From: Larkinella humicola
GTDB taxonomy: Bacteria > Bacteroidota > Bacteroidia > Cytophagales > Spirosomataceae
Assembly: GCF_008727875.1 (NCBI RefSeq)
Contig: NZ_VTWS01000001.1
Location: 124,001-188,000 of the forward strand
Length of the DNA stretch: 64,000 nucleotides
Direction of reading: 5' to 3'
Made by a program: the position numbers and the translations under genes. Below are positions 61,075 to 64,000 of the stretch, piece after piece. Within the stretch, counting starts at the first letter, position 1, and every line of letters begins with the position of its first letter. The notes below the pieces were generated by a model, which was given only the letters and a program-made list of their open reading frames with translations, was not told where the DNA came from and did not search any database.

Positions 61075-61083
61075 CATCTTTGC
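61075..61083 (+). promoter_or_regulatory. Possible -7 box for the SDR gene
   Basis: CATCTTTGC, one mismatch to TAnnTTTGC, 28 nt before the ATG at 61112. Confidence 0.35.
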
Positions 61084-61111
61084 AGCAACCTTTTTGCCAC
61101 CCGCATTTTCC

Positions 61112-61873
61112 ATGATTTTCCAAACCCAGACTGCCATCGTAACGGGCGCAGGCATCGGCATCGGTTTTGCCATTGCCCGCCAGCTTGCCCGCGAGGGTGC
61201 TTCCGTTTTACTCAATGACCTCGATAACGCAGTGGCTCAGCAGGCCGCCAACCGGATCCAACAGGAAGGGGGCCGCTGTTTGGCCTATCCCGGTGACGCT
61301 TCCGACGTCACCTTCATTCAGGGCATGGTCGATAAAGCCGTTTCGGAATTCGGTAAACTGACCATTGTTGTCGCCAATGCCGGCATCACCATCTTTGGCG
61401 ATTTCTTTGATTACCAGCCGGATGCCTTTCAAAAAGTGGTCGATCTGAACTTGCGGGGAAGCTTTTTTCTAACCCAGTTAGCCGCCCGCCAGATGCGGAA
61501 CCAGAACGAAGGGGGCAGCATTTTGTTGATGTCGTCCGTTACGGGCCATCAGGCGCATCCGGGACTGGCAGCCTACAGCATGACCAAAGCCGCGCTGGAA
61601 ATGCTGGCCAAAAATCTCGTGCTGGATCTGTCGCCCTGCGGAATCAACATCAATGCCGTGGCACCGGGCGCGACCCAAACCGAGCGCACGCTCGATGATC
61701 CTACCTACGTACCAATCTGGTCGCGGATCACACCGATGGGCCGACCCGCCACCGTCGACGATATTGCCAATGCCGCCCTCTTCCTGGTTTCACCCCAGTC
61801 GCGTCACATCACGGGTCAGAGCCTGGTGGTCGATGGCGGCTGGACGGCGGTGAGCCCTCCGCCGGTTGGATGA
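61112..61873 (+). CDS. Short-chain dehydrogenase/reductase
   Basis: 253-aa classical SDR. Cofactor motif TGAGIGIGFAIA (residues about 10-21), NAG in VVANAGITIFGD, catalytic Ser in LLMSSVTGHQ and YxxxK in YSMTKAALEML. NINAVAPGATQTER and GQSLVVDGGWTA end the fold. ATG 61112 (MIFQTQTAIVTG) is the start; the frame at 61094 opens at TTG. A dehydrogenase of alcohols or sugars, exact substrate unknown. Alone between kinase and exporter. Confidence 0.93.
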   Translation: MIFQTQTAIVTGAGIGIGFAIARQLAREGASVLLNDLDNAVAQQAANRIQQEGGRCLAYPGDASDVTFIQGMVDKAVSEFGKLTIVVANAGITIFGDFFDYQPDAFQKVVDLNLRGSFFLTQLAARQMRNQNEGGSILLMSSVTGHQAHPGLAAYSMTKAALEMLAKNLVLDLSPCGININAVAPGATQTERTLDDPTYVPIWSRITPMGRPATVDDIANAALFLVSPQSRHITGQSLVVDGGWTAVSPPPVG

Positions 61874-61875
61874 TC

Positions 61876-61951
61876 GATTTGCCCCCAACCTCCTGAAGGG
61901 GGCTTAATTCCGCCGATTTTTAAGTCCCTTTCAGGGGCTTGTGGGCAAATC
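61876..61951. repeat. Family A-related palindrome, short-loop copy
   Basis: 31-nt arms (61876-61906 and 61921-61951) with several mismatches, built on TTTGCCCCCAACCTCCTGAA, loop 14 nt without the GCATCC core. 3 bp past the SDR stop and 7 bp before the exporter stop on the other strand. Confidence 0.75.
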
Positions 61952-61957
61952 AATCCT

Positions 61958-62875
61958 TTATTTCCGACCCAGGGTGATCAATACGACACCCGATAAAATA
62001 ACCAGGGCGGCCAGGATGGAATACGCGTTCAGGGTTTCGCCGGCAAAGGCCCAGCCCAGCAGCATGGCCACCACCGGATTGACGTAGGCATAGGTCGAAA
62101 CCAGTTGTGGAGGTGCGTTTCGGGCCAGCCACGCAAAGGACGAAAAACCGATGATCGAGCCAAATATGATGAGGTAAACCAGTGACCCAATGGCTTTTAC
62201 CGGTGCATGCTCAATGCTCGTCAACGAAACATTCTCCGTAATCATACTGCACAGTAACAACACCAGACCGCCCACCAGCATCTGGATGGCACTGGAAATC
62301 AGTTGGGAAGGAAGCGAAAGCCGGGAGGAGAGGAGCGTACCGACTGCCCACGAAACATTCGCCACCATGATCAGCCCGACGCCCGTCCAGGTGTGGCTTG
62401 TCGAAGCCATCCCGGAACCGGAGGGCTGAACCAGTAGTGAAACGCCCATTAGCCCGAGCACCAGCCCCGCCAGCGATAAGTTGGTGGGGCGGATGTGTCC
62501 AAAACCCACCCAGTTGAACAGAATAATGAACAGGGGCACCAGCGCGGCCAGCAGTGCGGCAATGCTCGACGGCACGTATTGCAGCGCGACCGACATGCTG
62601 CCGTTGGCAATCGTGAGCAACAAGACCCCGATGATTCCCGCCGAAAGCCATTGTTTGGGAGCGGGAACGGGTGTGCCGGTTAGCCGGGCATACAGAAACA
62701 AGATCAGCCCCGCCGTACTGAGCCGCAAAGATGCCATGTACAGGGGCGGCATCTTCTCGGTCATAAAATGAACAAAAAGGTAGGTCGACCCCCACAAAAC
62801 ATACACGGAGATCAAGGCCATCCAGAGCGTTAAGCGGGGAGGCTGTACTTTATTAACGAAAACCGGATTCATCAC
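61958..62875 (-). CDS. EamA/DMT-family transporter
   Basis: 305-aa drug/metabolite transporter with ten predicted helices in two EamA halves. First half begins LTLWMALISVYVLWGSTYLFVHFM and has LNWVGF-type loop; second half begins with LIMVANVSWAVGTLLSSRLS and ends VNPVVAMLLGWAFAGETLNAYSILAALVILSGVVLI. Substrate cannot be told; exporters of this family move amino acids or small metabolites. Confidence 0.92.
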   Translation of the reverse strand: MMNPVFVNKVQPPRLTLWMALISVYVLWGSTYLFVHFMTEKMPPLYMASLRLSTAGLILFLYARLTGTPVPAPKQWLSAGIIGVLLLTIANGSMSVALQYVPSSIAALLAALVPLFIILFNWVGFGHIRPTNLSLAGLVLGLMGVSLLVQPSGSGMASTSHTWTGVGLIMVANVSWAVGTLLSSRLSLPSQLISSAIQMLVGGLVLLLCSMITENVSLTSIEHAPVKAIGSLVYLIIFGSIIGFSSFAWLARNAPPQLVSTYAYVNPVVAMLLGWAFAGETLNAYSILAALVILSGVVLITLGRK

Positions 62876-63005
62876 TCACTTTTCTCTTGGTTATTTTTAC
62901 AACACCAAAGAAATAGAAATATTTCCAGAGATGAACCGCAAATTTTTTTAATGGAAGTGATTAGTTTTAATAATAGTCAGAATGAAAATGGGCGTAACGA
63001 ATGGT

Positions 63006-63191
63006 TTAGTTGTCGTTTTCGGTCGTACACAGCGATAAAGGGACTTTTTCAACAACGGTAAACCGGATGCTGTTGCTGAGGACCTGGCGGTACCGGTGAA
63101 TGTACAGGGTAAACAGGGCATCGAAAAGGGTAGGATCGTCGGTGGCGTTCAGACGCCGGAGCAATTCAGTTACGTAGACGGTATCGTTCAT
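63006..63191 (-). CDS. Small protein of unknown function
   Basis: 61-aa open frame MNDTVYVTELLRRLNATDDPTLFDALFTLYIHRYRQVLSNSIRFTVVEK, rich in alpha-helical leucine spacing. It follows 35 bp after the stop of the 63227-63613 gene on the same strand. No domain recognised. The region is richer in A/T than its neighbours. Confidence 0.5.
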   Translation of the reverse strand: MNDTVYVTELLRRLNATDDPTLFDALFTLYIHRYRQVLSNSIRFTVVEKVPLSLCTTENDN

Positions 63192-63226
63192 CGTTTCGTG
63201 GATTCAGAGAGGGAAACAGGGGAGTT

Positions 63227-63613
63227 CTAGTCGTTCAGGTCTGACTCAAACCAATTTTTCAGAGAGGGGTGCTGTTGCAGCAAATCATCAAACGTATGGT
63301 CTGTCTGTAAATTAACGGTTTTTAATGTATTGATGTGTGCGTTAAACCGGCTTATGGACTCGGTGGGCTCATTGGAAATCCGGTGCGTGGAAGGTGGTAA
63401 ATCTTGAATCAGTCGGGCCAGGGTCATCACCAGAGCTGCTTTGAGCCCCGCTAGTTTGGTTAGAGCCTCTTCCGGGATGAGCAGGCTATCGGTCTGGCTG
63501 AGGGCGTGGTTTAAGAAGTGATAATTGTGGTAGATTTCGTCAGCCGCCTGACCCCATTCAGGCAGAAGATTATTAAAATGAATCAATGGATTAGGGCGTT
63601 GATAGAAACTCAT
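63227..63613 (-). CDS. Protein of unknown function
   Basis: 128 aa, predicted all helical (QAADEIYHNYHFLNHALSQ, LTKLAGLKAALVMTLARLIQDL). No signal peptide, cysteines or known domain. Same strand as the following small gene at 63006-63191, so likely co-transcribed with it. Confidence 0.55.
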   Translation of the reverse strand: MSFYQRPNPLIHFNNLLPEWGQAADEIYHNYHFLNHALSQTDSLLIPEEALTKLAGLKAALVMTLARLIQDLPPSTHRISNEPTESISRFNAHINTLKTVNLQTDHTFDDLLQQHPSLKNWFESDLND

Positions 63614-63921
63614 TCAGTGGACGGAGTTTTGGTTCGTGACTAGGTGACGAATGGCCGGAAATCCTTTATTGCCGCTTCGTCACCCATTTAGATGTCACAT
63701 CACACAAAAAGTAACACCTAATTTTGTGTCCTTTTCAAATAAAATTCCGGGGGCGGTTCGTGGCCAGGAAGTAGTGAACTCAGTGTCTGGAAATTAGGGC
63801 ATCGGCGTCAAAAAGACGGACACGGTATTTCGTTCGGTTTACCCGAAATTGGCCCTCGTTTCCGTTGGTGCAGTACCGGCAGAGAGCCGTATGGCCAAAG
63901 AACGTATAACTGCATCAAACA
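63614..63921. other. Non-coding gap
   Basis: About 300 bp with no supportable gene. A/T-rich runs (AAAAAGTAACACCTAATTTTG, near 63707) could hold the promoter of the 63227-63613 gene, but no clear box was identified. Confidence 0.45.
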
Positions 63922-63954
63922 AAAACGCCGGAAGTTTGTGGCTTCCGGCGTTTT
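63922..63954. terminator. Rho-independent terminator
   Basis: AAAACGCCGGAAG / CTTCCGGCGTTTT, a perfect 13-bp stem with a 7-nt loop; the last bases supply the T-run. It lies 21 bp past the stop of a partial minus-strand gene ending at 63976, which it probably terminates. Confidence 0.85.
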
Positions 63955-63975
63955 GGACTCGTGTATATGTATGAA

Positions 63976-64000
63976 TTACAGGTCGGCAGCAGCCTTCCGG
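63976..64000 (-). CDS. 3' end of a gene that runs off the window
   Basis: The last bases read, on the minus strand, as RKAAADL followed by a TAA stop (63976-63978). A clear terminator follows 21 bp beyond. Too short to name. Confidence 0.35.

Noticed and set aside
19097-61951. Palindromes considered as CRISPR repeats
   Set aside because: They are single, scattered and have no regularly spaced direct repeats or spacers; no cas gene is present.

Overview
The window reads as chromosomal DNA of a Bacteroidota bacterium, most likely a Cytophagales/Spirosomataceae member (Spirosoma or Larkinella type). This is inferred from protein style and from promoters of the Bacteroidota form (TAnnTTTG boxes upstream of ruvX, the WYL regulator, hemC, aroE and others). 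No rRNA, tRNA, transposase, phage gene or CRISPR array was seen. Most genes are housekeeping or sugar/organic-acid metabolism genes in short operons.

Layout. 0-3.5 kb: partial ruvX, a zinc-ribbon NUDIX hydrolase, a small lipoprotein, then a WYL regulator with a GyrI-like and a VOC protein. 3.6-10.2 kb: a LA_2272-type surface-repeat protein, a DUF4143 ATPase that begins inside a perfect 61-bp palindrome, an ArsR regulator with an Old Yellow Enzyme, a CE15 glucuronoyl esterase and a DUF4595-like lipoprotein. 10.2-14.5 kb: two small secreted proteins, an ECF sigma factor overlapping a protein with an inner-membrane helix and a predicted beta-barrel, and an Ig-like lipoprotein. 14.7-17.1 kb: a GMC dehydrogenase with its subunit 3. 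17.5-19 kb: a second ECF sigma factor with two paralogous small membrane proteins. 19.2-27 kb: acyl-CoA dehydrogenase, Gfo/Idh/MocA oxidoreductase, DUF1080 hydrolase, a large propeller-HEAT-cytochrome c protein and a GT87 glycosyltransferase. 27-34.7 kb: reductase, cyclophilin, GNAT, hemC, rimK, RimB-like protease, holB and a GlmU-like protein. 34.9-37.5 kb: lipoprotein, aroE, nagA. 37.5-47.6 kb: an organic-acid block of lactate permease, lutABC, a malate synthase and malic enzyme. 47.6-64 kb: ribD, prmC, MoxR ATPase, Nif3-like protein, VOC proteins, Crp-like regulator, TIM-barrel epimerase, NrtR-type regulator, dienelactone hydrolase, a second GMC/subunit 3 pair, two LytS-type kinases, an SDR, an EamA exporter and two small unknown genes.

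How genes may work together (inference). The lactate permease, LutABC, malate synthase and malic enzyme could take lactate and C2 units into pyruvate/malate metabolism. Two GMC/subunit 3 pairs, the DUF1080 hydrolase, Gfo/Idh/MocA oxidoreductase and TIM-barrel protein are the parts list of 3-keto-glycoside metabolism.

The most striking unexplained feature is a set of long, near-perfect palindromes, usually 3-40 bp past a stop codon. They fall into families with recurring sequence. One (family A) has an exactly 27-nt conserved loop in four copies, and one of those copies lies in frame inside ribD.
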